Positions 27,332 through 35,362 of a stretch of 64,000 bases of DNA are shown here, one piece after another. Source of the DNA: an uncultured Lachnospiraceae bacterium (GTDB lineage: Bacteria; Bacillota; Clostridia; Lachnospirales; Lachnospiraceae). Position 1 is the stretch's first letter. Every line of letters begins with the position of its first letter. The stretch is from positions 1 to 64,000 of the forward strand of contig CACYMQ010000028.1 in assembly GCA_902775555.1 (NCBI GenBank), in the 5' to 3' direction. A model generated the notes under the pieces. It saw only the letters and a program-made list of their open reading frames with translations. It made no database searches and was not told the origin of the DNA. The translations under genes were made by a program, and so were the position numbers.

Positions 27332-27359
27332 TTGATTTTCGGAGAGAATCTGATATAAT
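27332..27359 (+). promoter_or_regulatory. Promoter of the antitoxin-like RNA
   Basis: TTGATT (27332-27337), 16-bp spacer, consensus TATAAT (27354-27359). No reading frame follows, only a roughly 100-nt stretch ending in a strong hairpin terminator. Confidence 0.7.
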
Positions 27360-27365
27360 AAAGGC

Positions 27366-27467
27366 AGTTGGAGGGTGAGTGCACATCACCCGACCCGGCT
27401 GCAAAGTTAATAAGTTACGAGAACTAGCCGTCCTTCGCATACCAGTGGTCAGGACGGCTATTTCTTA
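27366..27467 (+). ncRNA. Candidate type I antitoxin RNA
   Basis: A short transcript is predicted from a consensus promoter to a terminator that overlaps the 3' end of the convergent holin-like toxin gene. Its 5' part folds into a GGGTGA/TCACCC hairpin (7-nt loop). The TCACCC strand is complementary to the GGGTGA core of the toxin ribosome binding site. The 3' ends of both RNAs are complementary through the shared terminator. This layout resembles Fst/RNAII-type systems. RNA existence and function are inferred. Confidence 0.6.
27424..27467. terminator. Shared bidirectional terminator of the toxin-antitoxin pair
   Basis: A 9-bp stem, TAGCCGTCC (27425-27433) with GGACGGCTA (27452-27460), is followed by ATTTCTT on the plus strand. 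The toxin stop codon is inside the stem, so both convergent RNAs end here. Confidence 0.75.
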
Positions 27468-27550
27468 TGATTATGATCATTCATATCGATAAGCTTGACC
27501 ACGAGTGTAACCGCGGCAAGAATCAACATGCATATCTCATATGAACTCAT
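27458..27550 (-). CDS. Holin-like small toxin peptide (type I toxin-antitoxin)
   Basis: This 30-residue peptide begins MSSYEICMLILAAV, has one hydrophobic helix (ICMLILAAVTLVVKLI) and a polar, charged end (DMNDHNHKK). This matches the putative holin-like toxin family (PF16935; the TxpA/BsrG-like group) in size, opening and ending. The ATG at 27550 follows a strong AAGGGGTGAGG site. A longer in-frame extension upstream has no such support and includes the promoter. The gene has a good promoter (27618-27646) and is convergent with a small RNA. By family knowledge such peptides insert into the cell's own membrane and are silenced by the antisense RNA. Confidence 0.75.
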   Translation of the reverse strand: MSSYEICMLILAAVTLVVKLIDMNDHNHKK

Positions 27551-27617
27551 AAGCCTCACCCCTTTCGTCTGACGTCCGGACTGCGGGCGAGGAGCACGTC
27601 CCCCAACTGCATCTCTT

Positions 27618-27646
27618 ATTCTACAAGATTTAGCCATAAAGCGCAA
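27618..27646 (-). promoter_or_regulatory. Promoter of the holin-like toxin gene
   Basis: Minus-strand TTGCGC (27641-27646), 17-bp spacer, TAGAAT (27618-27623). The leader of about 60 nt starts with GCAGTTGGGGG, similar to the start of the antitoxin RNA (GCAGTTGGAGGG). Confidence 0.65.
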
Positions 27647-27686
27647 GTCAGTTCATCCATTATTGGAAATATTTTGGATGTTCCGA

Positions 27687-27715
27687 TTGGCAAATGGATA
27701 TTCCTGTGGTATTCT
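27687..27715 (+). promoter_or_regulatory. Promoter of the HTH-Uma2 gene
   Basis: TTGGCA (27687-27692), 17-bp spacer, TATTCT (27710-27715), about 45 bp upstream of the AAGGAGGG ribosome binding site. Confidence 0.55.
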
Positions 27716-27762
27716 GTATATACCCGCAAACCCGTTCAATTCCCACATAAGGAGGGCAGCCC

Positions 27763-28602
27763 ATGAATGAAATGACTCTTGAGGATTTGAAAAGGCTGAA
27801 GAAATACGCCGGATATACGAATGCGATGATCGCCGAGAAGTCCGGAGTGCCGCTCAGTACGGTGCAGAAGGTCTTCAGTGGAAATACGGAATCTCCGAGA
27901 TATGGAACGCTTAAGGCACTTTACCATGCGTTTAGTGACGGGCAGGCTGCAAATGATCCCGATATCGATGGCTCCATGGTCGGGGAGGAGAACCGGTACT
28001 ACGCTCCCGGTTCAACCGCAGCTACAGAGTATATCCTTTCAAAAGACGGGCGGACCGGGAAAACCCTGGATGACTATATGGCGCTCCCGGAGGGCACCCG
28101 GATTGAACTGATCGATGGTGTCTTCTATGATATGGCAGGTCCGACGGTCATCCATCAGAGGATCGCGTGTATGATCGACTACGCCTTTGAAAGATTTATC
28201 AATGAGAACGGCGGTTCATGTATACCAAGCATTGCACCCACGGATGTTCGTCTGGACTGCGATGATAAGACTATGGTTCAGCCGGATGTTCTGGTGGTCT
28301 GCGACCGGAGCAAGGTGACAAAGCAAAGGATTGAGGGTGCGCCGGATCTGGTGGTTGAGGTCCTGTCCACCAGCCACTGGTACAATGACATGATCCTGAA
28401 GATGGGGAAATACAGGAACGCCGGCGTACGGGAATACTGGATCGTGGTCCCGGAGCAGCAGGCCGTCCTGGTCTACCATTTCGAGAAAACGCCAGAGGCA
28501 GCTCAGTATTCATTTGCGGATCAGGTCCCCGTCGGGATATGGGATGGAAAATGTAAGGTGGATTTCAAAAAGATCCTGGAGAATATTCAATTCCTTCTGT
28601 AA
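27763..28602 (+). CDS. HTH-Uma2 family endonuclease-like protein
   Basis: This 279-residue protein has two parts. Residues 1-60 form an XRE-like helix-turn-helix (TNAMIAEKSGVPLSTVQKVF). Residues 95-279 form a Uma2/DUF820 domain (PF05685) of the PD-(D/E)XK superfamily. The candidate active-site residues are in RIELIDG, QPDVLVV (Asp), LVVEVLS (Glu) and KMGKY (Lys). The ATG follows AAGGAGGG. Uma2 proteins are abundant in cyanobacteria and appear in Clostridia with unclear function. The added DNA-binding part could target the nuclease domain or repress the gene itself. It has its own promoter and a strong terminator, so it is a single-gene unit. Confidence 0.85.
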   Translation: MNEMTLEDLKRLKKYAGYTNAMIAEKSGVPLSTVQKVFSGNTESPRYGTLKALYHAFSDGQAANDPDIDGSMVGEENRYYAPGSTAATEYILSKDGRTGKTLDDYMALPEGTRIELIDGVFYDMAGPTVIHQRIACMIDYAFERFINENGGSCIPSIAPTDVRLDCDDKTMVQPDVLVVCDRSKVTKQRIEGAPDLVVEVLSTSHWYNDMILKMGKYRNAGVREYWIVVPEQQAVLVYHFEKTPEAAQYSFADQVPVGIWDGKCKVDFKKILENIQFLL

Positions 28603-28611
28603 AGAAAAAAT

Positions 28612-28661
28612 GGGCCGGACCATCGACATCCGCTTTATGCGTACGATGGTCCGGCCCGTTT
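28612..28661 (+). terminator. Rho-independent terminator after the HTH-Uma2 gene
   Basis: A 14-bp GC-rich stem (28612-28625 with 28644-28657) is followed by GTTTTG. It starts 10 bp after the stop codon. Confidence 0.85.
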
Positions 28662-28731
28662 TGTATCTGTTTTATATTTGTTTAATATCTGTTCTCTATT
28701 GCAGGAGAGCAGCATGGTTTATCCGTTCTTC

Positions 28732-28838
28732 CACATGGAAAGCTACGTACAGCACGGGAAGCGTATCGCATGGAAAGCTACGTATCGCGCGGGAAGCATA
28801 TCGCATGGGAAGCGTACCGCACAGGAAGCAACGCACTG
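28732..28838. repeat. Degenerate tandem repeat of 16-19 bp units
   Basis: About six copies of a unit built on CGCAYGGGAAGCGTAT (variants with GGAAAGCTACGTA) lie between the terminator of the HTH-Uma2 gene and the 3' end of the membrane protein gene. No gene is supported inside. Confidence 0.7.
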
Positions 28839-28844
28839 CGTGTA

Positions 28845-30197
28845 TTATCGATTCTGCCTTGCGAGATAATCCTGCGTCGTACAGGTGACAGCCAGGATCA
28901 GTAGATACTCGATCTCCCAAAGTGCACCATAGCTCAGCTGCCAGGTGGCGATCAGCAGGATGAGTATGACGAAGACCCTGCTTACCAGGCGACTGATCCG
29001 GTCGGTCTTTGCATGAACCACATCGGTTCCGCCGACACCCCAGCGGTAGAAGCACATGGGAATGATCACCGCCACAAAAAATGCGCCCAGGAGATACACC
29101 AGGCCGATGAACATGGAGGTAAAGCATAACAGCACTGTCGCCAGTACGGTAAGGATCCCGAAGAGTATCCCATTCACCTTGATGGATTTACGGCGTTCCA
29201 TCTCTGCCCGTTCCTGCGCTTCCCAGTAATCCCAGGATGGCGCCAGGCTCCGTCCCAGCTGACGGAAGATCACCGCCGCCGCTGCTGCAATGACCATTCC
29301 GGCAAAGAGTCCATAATGCGTGTCCTGCTGCCGAATGGTGATCAGGGTCAGGATCCCCAGCGTAATAAACGCCAGACACCCGATCCCGAAGAATACGATG
29401 TATATGATATCCCGGGATGTAAGCGCACCGCTCTCCTCGCCCGTACCTCTGCCGCTCGCTCCTCCTTTGGCATTTGCGGTCTCAGGAACAACATCCCCCG
29501 TCTTCCCATCCGGAGTGATGGTCTTCGTCGGATCCTGCTCCGTCTTAAGGTTCTCCGTGGTTTGGAGTTCCTCATTTTCCTCATTCTGTTTGTTCAATGG
29601 GTCTACGTCGACGAAGGTCAGGACAACCTCATCGTCATCGTCGTCGCCATAAATAATTTCATCCTGTCCTTTCGGATGGAAATATTCGTCCTGCCCTTCC
29701 GGATGGACTTCTTCCGCCCTACTCTCTCCTTCATCTTCTAAGGAGATATCAGCAGTTTTCTCTACCACAGAATCATCTCCGTCTATCTCCGAAGCATGAT
29801 CCGGTTGTTCCGTACCATCTCCTGCAGACTCCATAAACAGTCCCAGGTAGAGATCCTTCTCCGCCATGATCATCAGGATCAGGAACAGCAAGGTCATGAC
29901 CAGTCCCTGTGACATCTCGTAGTGGAAATTCAATTCCAGAAGCACGCCCGCAAGCACTGTTCCGATAATGTAAACGATGCTGTCCACGTCTGCAGTTCCG
30001 CGTTTCTTAGCACCGGTCGCGATCAGGAATTTATCCAGGAACAGGCGTACCAGGATGCAGGCCAGAAGGATCGCTGCATTTCCGATCACCACGCCTTTTG
30101 TCACGTCATAGGCCAGGGCATGCACGGCAACATCCCCCATCGCGTACGCGCTGAGGGTGTGGACAAAAAATGAAATTATAAGAATGATCCATGCCAT
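28845..30197 (-). CDS. Polytopic membrane protein with acidic central linker, function unknown
   Basis: This 450-residue protein has about four or five membrane helices in the first 130 residues (starting MAWIILIISFFVHTL). A long acidic, low-complexity hydrophilic stretch (about 130-260, rich in Glu/Asp, with HPEGQDE and HPKGQDE copies) follows, then further helices to the end. No family is recognised. It is 18 bp downstream of the transporter gene and probably translated from the same mRNA, so a link with transport or ion homeostasis is possible but unproven. A short repeat in the linker (HP[EK]GQDE) shows recent duplication. Confidence 0.75.
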   Translation of the reverse strand: MAWIILIISFFVHTLSAYAMGDVAVHALAYDVTKGVVIGNAAILLACILVRLFLDKFLIATGAKKRGTADVDSIVYIIGTVLAGVLLELNFHYEMSQGLVMTLLFLILMIMAEKDLYLGLFMESAGDGTEQPDHASEIDGDDSVVEKTADISLEDEGESRAEEVHPEGQDEYFHPKGQDEIIYGDDDDDEVVLTFVDVDPLNKQNEENEELQTTENLKTEQDPTKTITPDGKTGDVVPETANAKGGASGRGTGEESGALTSRDIIYIVFFGIGCLAFITLGILTLITIRQQDTHYGLFAGMVIAAAAAVIFRQLGRSLAPSWDYWEAQERAEMERRKSIKVNGILFGILTVLATVLLCFTSMFIGLVYLLGAFFVAVIIPMCFYRWGVGGTDVVHAKTDRISRLVSRVFVILILLIATWQLSYGALWEIEYLLILAVTCTTQDYLARQNR

Positions 30198-30215
30198 AAC
30201 ATTTCTCTTATTCTA

Positions 30216-31622
30216 TCAGAACTTCAGGATTCCAACCGCCATCAGCAGCAGTGTGAACAGCAGCACCGGAGCCACGAACTTCACCATGACGATGAAAAGA
30301 TTCTTCCGCCCCAGACGCTCGCCGTTCTTCGTCACCTCGTCAATGACCGTGTTGGGCTTCAGTACCCAGCCGATCATGATACAGGTGGCTATGGCTACGA
30401 CAGGCATCAGCACGTTATTGCTTATATAGTCGAAGAAGTCGAGGATCTGCGCGGAGCCACCGGGAGCGGTATTCGGCAGCTTTGTTTCGAAGTACCATAC
30501 ATTGTATCCAAGGCAGACAACCACCGCCAGTCCCAGCGCCAGCAGGGACTCGATGATGGTGGCATTTCTCCGCTTCCACTTGAATTTATCGATCATGCTG
30601 GAAACCACTGCCTCCAGGATGGACATGGCACTCGTAACAGCAGCAAAAAGGACCATCAGGAAAAATGCCACACCGATAAAGGGGCCGATGGCACCCATTT
30701 TATCAAAGACCTTCGGAAGGGCTACAAACATCAGGGACGGACCGGCCTTCATGCCTTCCACACCCTGGAATACATAGACCGCCGGAATGATCATGACACC
30801 GGCCAGGAACGCCACCACGGTATCAAAGATCTCAATCTGATTGACGGACTTCACCATATTTGCATCATCATTCACATAGGAACCATAGGTGATCATGATA
30901 CCCATGGCCACACTGATACTGTAGAACAACTGCCCCAGCGCATCCATCAGGGTGGTCATGAATTTACTGAAGGTCAGGCCGTCCAGGTCCGGAACACACA
31001 GGACCTTAAGACCCTGCATGCCGGTGACCGTCTCCCCATCTGCATTTGTATTCTTCAGGGTAAGGGAATAAATCGCGATTCCGACGACAAGGATCAGCAG
31101 GGCCGGCATAACGATGCGGGATACACGCTCGATCCCCTTTCCGACTCCTGCAAGAATGATCACGGCACAGATCAGCAGGAAGATCACTGTAAAGACGATA
31201 GGCTCCACATTTCCCGTGATGAAACCGCCGAAGAAACCATCATCCGTCGCTTCCGATCCTTTTCCGGTCAGGAATACGATAAGGTACTTCAGTACCCATC
31301 CGCCGATCACGCAGTAATACGGCATGATGATGAAGGGAACCGCGCAGGCGAAGCCTCCGATCCAGCCGCATCTTTTGTCCAGCCGGCCATAGGCGGTCAG
31401 CGGACTCTGCTTGGTCTTTCGTCCGATGGCCACTTCCGTCAGAAGGAGGGTAAATCCGAAGGTGACTGCAAGTGCCAGGTAGACTACCAGGAACAGCCCT
31501 CCGCCGTCCTTCGCCGCCAGCGACGGGAATCTCCAGATATTACCGAGGCCAACCGCACTTCCGGCTGCTGCCAGAACAAAACCGAAGGATCCTCTGAACG
31601 AACTGCGTTTTTTCTCTTCCAT
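30216..31622 (-). CDS. Sodium-dependent transporter of the NSS/SNF family
   Basis: This 468-residue protein belongs to the neurotransmitter:sodium symporter family (PF00209), LeuT fold. The start (MEEKKRSSFRG) leads into the conserved unwound first helix GSAVGLGNIWRFP, which holds substrate and sodium ligands. About 11-12 helices follow, and the end is FVAPVLLFTLLLMAVGILKF. Bacterial members import amino acids or related amines with sodium. The ATG at 31622 fits the usual family start; a longer in-frame extension to 31694 lacks support. It precedes the unknown membrane protein (28845-30197) by 18 bp. Confidence 0.9.
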   Translation of the reverse strand: MEEKKRSSFRGSFGFVLAAAGSAVGLGNIWRFPSLAAKDGGGLFLVVYLALAVTFGFTLLLTEVAIGRKTKQSPLTAYGRLDKRCGWIGGFACAVPFIIMPYYCVIGGWVLKYLIVFLTGKGSEATDDGFFGGFITGNVEPIVFTVIFLLICAVIILAGVGKGIERVSRIVMPALLILVVGIAIYSLTLKNTNADGETVTGMQGLKVLCVPDLDGLTFSKFMTTLMDALGQLFYSISVAMGIMITYGSYVNDDANMVKSVNQIEIFDTVVAFLAGVMIIPAVYVFQGVEGMKAGPSLMFVALPKVFDKMGAIGPFIGVAFFLMVLFAAVTSAMSILEAVVSSMIDKFKWKRRNATIIESLLALGLAVVVCLGYNVWYFETKLPNTAPGGSAQILDFFDYISNNVLMPVVAIATCIMIGWVLKPNTVIDEVTKNGERLGRKNLFIVMVKFVAPVLLFTLLLMAVGILKF

Positions 31623-31981
31623 GATTGATCTATCCCCTTTTCCCCGCACACGGGTACCATATCCGGATACAGCCGGACGAACGCCGTACAGCAAGTCATT
31701 TTCAGTATTTCACCCCAGGCAGCCGGAAAGCTTCATTCATCCGCAGACCGCCCAACGGCGCTATCCGTTTGATTGTATCAGAATCCGGAAGAATCTTCAA
31801 TCAATAAGGGGCCATTTGCATTTCTTTTATACATTTAATCATTTCTGTCATGCCGGATCTGCCCATTTCAGATGGGTGTTCAGGCCACACTAAGGGCACA
31901 TTCATCGGCCGGACGGCGTAGGCGGACATGTTTCCGTTCCGGCCATTTGAAAATCGATTTGCCGGAATTCGCAAATTTCAC
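31623..31981. other. Non-coding spacer
   Basis: No gene, repeat or clear RNA is seen between the transporter gene and the tRNA promoter. A promoter for the transporter gene presumably lies near 31650-31720 but no convincing boxes were found. Confidence 0.4.
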
Positions 31982-32010
31982 TTGCAAGTTTCCCACGTTT
32001 GTTGTAGTAT
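31982..32010 (+). promoter_or_regulatory. Promoter of tRNA-Pro
   Basis: TTGCAA (31982-31987), 17-bp spacer, TAGTAT (32005-32010), placing the start about 15 nt before the tRNA. Confidence 0.65.
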
Positions 32011-32031
32011 AGTACGGTACCGAAAGGGAAC

Positions 32032-32104
32032 CGGGATGTAGTTCAGGTGGTAGAACGCTTGACTGGGGGTCAAGAGGTCGCAGGTTCAAGTCCTGTCATT
32101 CCGA
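32032..32104 (+). tRNA. tRNA-Pro (anticodon GGG)
   Basis: A full cloverleaf folds. The acceptor arm is CGGGATG with CATTCCG (one G-U pair) and the D arm is GTTC/GAAC. The anticodon arm is CTTGA/TCAAG with a CTGGGGG loop (anticodon GGG with G37, as expected for proline), and the T arm is GCAGG/CCTGT with TTCAAGT. The CCA end is not encoded. It is transcribed alone, with promoter and terminator. Confidence 0.92.
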
Positions 32105-32108
32105 CAAC

Positions 32109-32152
32109 AAAGAGGATATGTGCAGTTCATTTGCACATATCCTCTTTATTTC
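32109..32152 (+). terminator. Rho-independent terminator after tRNA-Pro
   Basis: A perfect 16-bp stem (32109-32124 with 32132-32147) is followed by ATTTCTTT. Confidence 0.9.
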
Positions 32153-32179
32153 TTTGCTGCGCTGAGGATCGCCTGTCCC

Positions 32180-32213
32180 CTGCGTTTATATCTGCTCTGC
32201 GTTTATATCTGCT
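32180..32213. repeat. Two perfect 17-bp tandem copies
   Basis: The unit CTGCGTTTATATCTGCT is repeated head-to-tail at 32180-32196 and 32197-32213, just downstream of the stop codon of the 169-residue protein. Confidence 0.7.
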
Positions 32214-32226
32214 CCATTCAAATGTT

Positions 32227-32736
32227 CTACGCCAGAAAGCTCTCCGCCATCGCCGATGCCTCAGGATTCAGTTTCCCGTTGTCATCCAGTATTCGGAGCT
32301 GCAGAAGTTTTCGCATCTTTTCGGATGCCTTCACTCCCTTATGGAAGACGCCGATCTGCATTGCATTATACTGTGTAAAACTGGTCCCGCGATTCCCGAT
32401 CAGATCACGCATCTCATAATTAAGATGAGTGAGTGCGGCGTCCTGTGACGTGATCTGGTGATACAGGAGCTTTACGGTCTTTTTTACCGCCTTCAGATTC
32501 TCCTCATCCTTCGCCAGGCTCTCCACATCCTCCTTCGGAAAGTCCGCACCCCATAGGGTTCTGTCGATATCCGACATGCCGGTGCGGTCCAGTAATGCCT
32601 CCGAGTTACGGATCGTATCGATCAGCACCGTGTCCGTAAGGCGGTTATAGGATTCCAGAAGCTCGGTCACTTCCTCTGCAAGTCTCGGATCCGCATCCGG
32701 TTCCTTCTTGCTTTTACCAAAGAAAAATAACGGCAT
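32227..32736 (-). CDS. Hypothetical protein next to a TerB-like protein
   Basis: This 169-residue soluble protein is not assigned to a family. It starts MPLFFFGKSKKE and is predicted to be almost entirely alpha-helical with several heptad stretches (for example LKAVKKTVKLLYHQI). The start follows a GGAGGGAAGG-type site. It lies 11 bp downstream of the TerB-like gene in the same direction, so both are probably one operon and may act together. Nothing more can be said from the sequence. Confidence 0.75.
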   Translation of the reverse strand: MPLFFFGKSKKEPDADPRLAEEVTELLESYNRLTDTVLIDTIRNSEALLDRTGMSDIDRTLWGADFPKEDVESLAKDEENLKAVKKTVKLLYHQITSQDAALTHLNYEMRDLIGNRGTSFTQYNAMQIGVFHKGVKASEKMRKLLQLRILDDNGKLNPEASAMAESFLA

Positions 32737-32747
32737 ACCTTCCCTCC

Positions 32748-33311
32748 TTACTTTCGACCCGTCATCTGTTCCCTCGCATGCGCAGAGATCACCCGTTCAC
32801 GTTCCTTCAGATTTTTCAACTGGAGCTTCACGTCTTCATTTCCGGTCTCTCTTTCGCGGATAAGGGATTCCTCCATCGCCACGGCATTTGCGGCGATCAG
32901 CGTATGCTCCATCTCACGAAAATCCTTCTCGTCCACCTCCAGCTTTCTTACCGCTTCTTCGATGAGGCGGCGCTCGGCGTCTGCATACCCGCGATCACAG
33001 AGCGCGATCGTCAGCATATTCCATACCATCAATCGCCCCGGGATGGTCCGGTCCGTCTGGATATCCGTTGCACCGGCCAGCTCACGGTCTATGGCATTCA
33101 TCAGATGAAATACGGGATCTCCCTCCGTGACCGTCAGGGCCTGCTGTTTGCATTCCCATAGAAGGTCAGCCTTATAGGTGTCATACACCGTATCATCCAG
33201 GAGGTAGCCCAGCTCATCGAATTTACTTCGCTCGTTATCGCTGATCAGCCCGTCGGCTGCCATCATGAAATAGCATATCTTCAGTGCATTTTTCTTGTCG
33301 ATATACTTCAT
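32748..33311 (-). CDS. TerB-like (tellurite resistance/DjlA-type) domain protein
   Basis: This 187-residue protein is helical. Its N-terminal part has the pattern of TerB domains (PF05099): ALKICYFMMAADGLISDNERSKF, where the Asp/Gly/Asn/Glu set corresponds to the usual DGxxxxxE motif. The motif-like pattern recurs in the second half (ADAERRLIEEAVRKL). TerB-like proteins are thought to bind metal ions and serve in envelope stress complexes; no other ter genes are nearby. It starts the two-gene unit with the 169-residue hypothetical protein. Confidence 0.7.
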   Translation of the reverse strand: MKYIDKKNALKICYFMMAADGLISDNERSKFDELGYLLDDTVYDTYKADLLWECKQQALTVTEGDPVFHLMNAIDRELAGATDIQTDRTIPGRLMVWNMLTIALCDRGYADAERRLIEEAVRKLEVDEKDFREMEHTLIAANAVAMEESLIRERETGNEDVKLQLKNLKERERVISAHAREQMTGRK

Positions 33312-33360
33312 CCCGTCCTTCTCCCCTCTTGTATATATAACCCTGTCTGTTTTCGATTTC

Positions 33361-33575
33361 AGGATCCTTCGCTTCGCTCAGGATGACACATTCTTGTCAT
33401 TCTGAGGGCGCAGCCCGAAGAATCTTCTGTCCGGAAGATCCTTCGCTTCGCTCAGGATGACACCCACCCGCTCAGGAGGACACCCACATGTCATTCTGAG
33501 GAGCACAGCGACGAAGAATCTTTGAATCAGGCAGCTCCTTCGCTTCGCTCAGGATGACATCCACCCGCTCAGGAT
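33361..33575. repeat. Cluster of GATCCTTCGCTTCGCTCAGGATGACA-type palindromic repeats
   Basis: Three identical copies of CCTTCGCTTCGCTCAGGA followed by TGACA are at 33366-33388, 33440-33462 and 33537-33559. Two inverted partners (GTCATTCTGAGG...CGAAGAATCTT) lie between them at about 33396-33425 and 33490-33522. Short CACCCGCTCAGGATGACA pieces surround them. They form hairpins between the TerB-like gene and the end of the diguanylate cyclase gene. Related elements are at 5234-5317 and 48529-48570. Confidence 0.8.
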
Positions 33576-33580
33576 GACAC

Positions 33581-35362
33581 TCACCCGCGTACTACCTGAT
33601 TCTTTCCCTGCTTCTTGGCCTTGTAGAGCGCATCGTCAACCCGCATACACAGGATATCCGGATCTTCCCCGGAAATGGCCTGGGCAACCCCGAGACTCAT
33701 GGTCTGATGTCCACAGTGGTCGAATCCGATCTCCGTGAAGCTTTTCCGCATGATCTCCGCGATCCCGGCTGCCATTTCCAGATCAAAGCCCGGAAGCATC
33801 ACCATGAATTCCTCACCGCCCCAGCGTCCGGCCACACTTCCCGGCGCATGTACATCGATCGTACGCTTCAGCATTTCCGCCAGGCGGATCAGGACCTGAT
33901 CTCCTTCCGCGTGGCCATAGGTATCATTTACCTTTTTAAAATCATCCACATCCATCATGATCAGGGACACGGGGTTCGTGGAAATGCCCTCTTCGGTTTC
34001 ATCACTGAACCGGTTCACCCTTTCCGTGATCCTTCTCTGGATCTCCATACGGTTGTACAGTCTGGTCAGTCCATCCGAGATCGCCACCATTTCCAGCTGA
34101 CGATTGACAGCTGCCAGTTCCTCCGTAGCCGCCTGGATAAATGTGGCAAGCCGGTTTACCATGGATACTCGTCCGGAGAATTCCATGCCATACCCTTCCA
34201 TGGACGGCATCTCCTTCTGCTCGATGACGTCGCCTTCCCGAAGTGCTCCTACCACAAGCGTAACATTGTGCTGATTCAGGTGCTCCTTCGTCCGCAGAAA
34301 CTCACCGGATGTGAAGAAGCCCGAAGCCGGAGCAAGCAGCTGGAAGGGCGCAGTCTCGCGGGAGACCTCCGAACCCCAGAAAGTCCGTCTGGCGCCACAG
34401 GAATAAAGCTTGATCACTTCCGGACTGAACCGGTTCAGGGCCTTGATCTCTCCGGCGACCTCTCGCAGTATGGTTTCCGGATCGCCATAGGAGATCCGGG
34501 CCATATCGCCTTCGTACATATCCGAGGTCATGACCAGCGCACCATCATCCAGACTGGCTGTAGGTGCCCGAAGAAGCTGGATCCCGTTATGATCGAAAAC
34601 GAACGGGAACTCCAGCGTGTTGCTGAAGAAATTCTCATCATTTTCTATATTCAGATATCTGTAGTACGTATCATATGCCGGACGGTTTTCGATCTCATAC
34701 AGCACATTTCTCTTAACCTTTGTGATCTCAAGTTCGCGCCCCAGAGGCTTCCACCCGGTGATATAGGTGGTCTCTACGTGAAGATCGTCTCCGCCCATAA
34801 GTACAAATACGACGCCATGATCTGTATAGCCTCCCACACTGGAGAACACACAGGCTTCGTCGTCATTCATATCCCTGTTAAATGCGCCGCCTCCGTAGAT
34901 CGCTATATCTCTCCGGGCCGCACGAAAGCGATCCGAGAAGCCGGTCATGGACATGCCGCGGATCGTAACCAAAAGCTCTATCGCTGTCACCCATGTATTA
35001 TCGTCCAGAAACCGAAGCAGTTCCGATGTGACACGGGATTCATTCTCTTCATTCAGATCATACTGCAGGATCTGCACCCTGCTTGTGGGATATTCAAATA
35101 CCGTACAGGTGATGGCTATGGTCCTTCCCGACAGCTCCCCGTTAATGATATGACCATTGGTGGAGCAGCCGAAAATGAGTGCATCCGGGATCTCATCCTT
35201 GATGGTATCCATTACCTTTTCTACCGCTTCCCGGTCGATGATATCGATGAATACCTGAAAAACCATCCGGGAATAGATCTTCGTCCTGGACCACTGGCTG
35301 ATCTTACGAAGCTCCCGTACCAAAGCATCCTGCCCTTTATAACCGAACTGAAACTGACGCAT
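33581..35362 (-). CDS. FIST-domain diguanylate cyclase (GGDEF)
   Basis: This 593-residue protein has an N-terminal FIST_N sensor (about residues 30-215, with ALIFGCSTNGHI) and a FIST_C domain (about 225-370, ending in ASGFFTSGEF). A short coiled coil (about 390-420, starting RLATFIQAATEEL) leads to a GGDEF domain (about 430-590). The catalytic loop is RWGGEEF, so it should make c-di-GMP from GTP. No RxxD inhibitory site is obvious just upstream. FIST domains are proposed sensors of small ligands such as amino acids. The ATG at 35362 follows AAGGGGGG and gives the natural start MRQFQFGYKG; a longer in-frame extension (607 aa) is not supported. The c-di-GMP riboswitch at 60077 is a plausible downstream target. 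Confidence 0.92.
   Translation of the reverse strand: MRQFQFGYKGQDALVRELRKISQWSRTKIYSRMVFQVFIDIIDREAVEKVMDTIKDEIPDALIFGCSTNGHIINGELSGRTIAITCTVFEYPTSRVQILQYDLNEENESRVTSELLRFLDDNTWVTAIELLVTIRGMSMTGFSDRFRAARRDIAIYGGGAFNRDMNDDEACVFSSVGGYTDHGVVFVLMGGDDLHVETTYITGWKPLGRELEITKVKRNVLYEIENRPAYDTYYRYLNIENDENFFSNTLEFPFVFDHNGIQLLRAPTASLDDGALVMTSDMYEGDMARISYGDPETILREVAGEIKALNRFSPEVIKLYSCGARRTFWGSEVSRETAPFQLLAPASGFFTSGEFLRTKEHLNQHNVTLVVGALREGDVIEQKEMPSMEGYGMEFSGRVSMVNRLATFIQAATEELAAVNRQLEMVAISDGLTRLYNRMEIQRRITERVNRFSDETEEGISTNPVSLIMMDVDDFKKVNDTYGHAEGDQVLIRLAEMLKRTIDVHAPGSVAGRWGGEEFMVMLPGFDLEMAAGIAEIMRKSFTEIGFDHCGHQTMSLGVAQAISGEDPDILCMRVDDALYKAKKQGKNQVVRG

Noticed and set aside
32047..32448. 133-codon plus-strand frame starting MVERLTGGQEV
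   Set aside because: Its first part is the translated tRNA-Pro, a common artefact.
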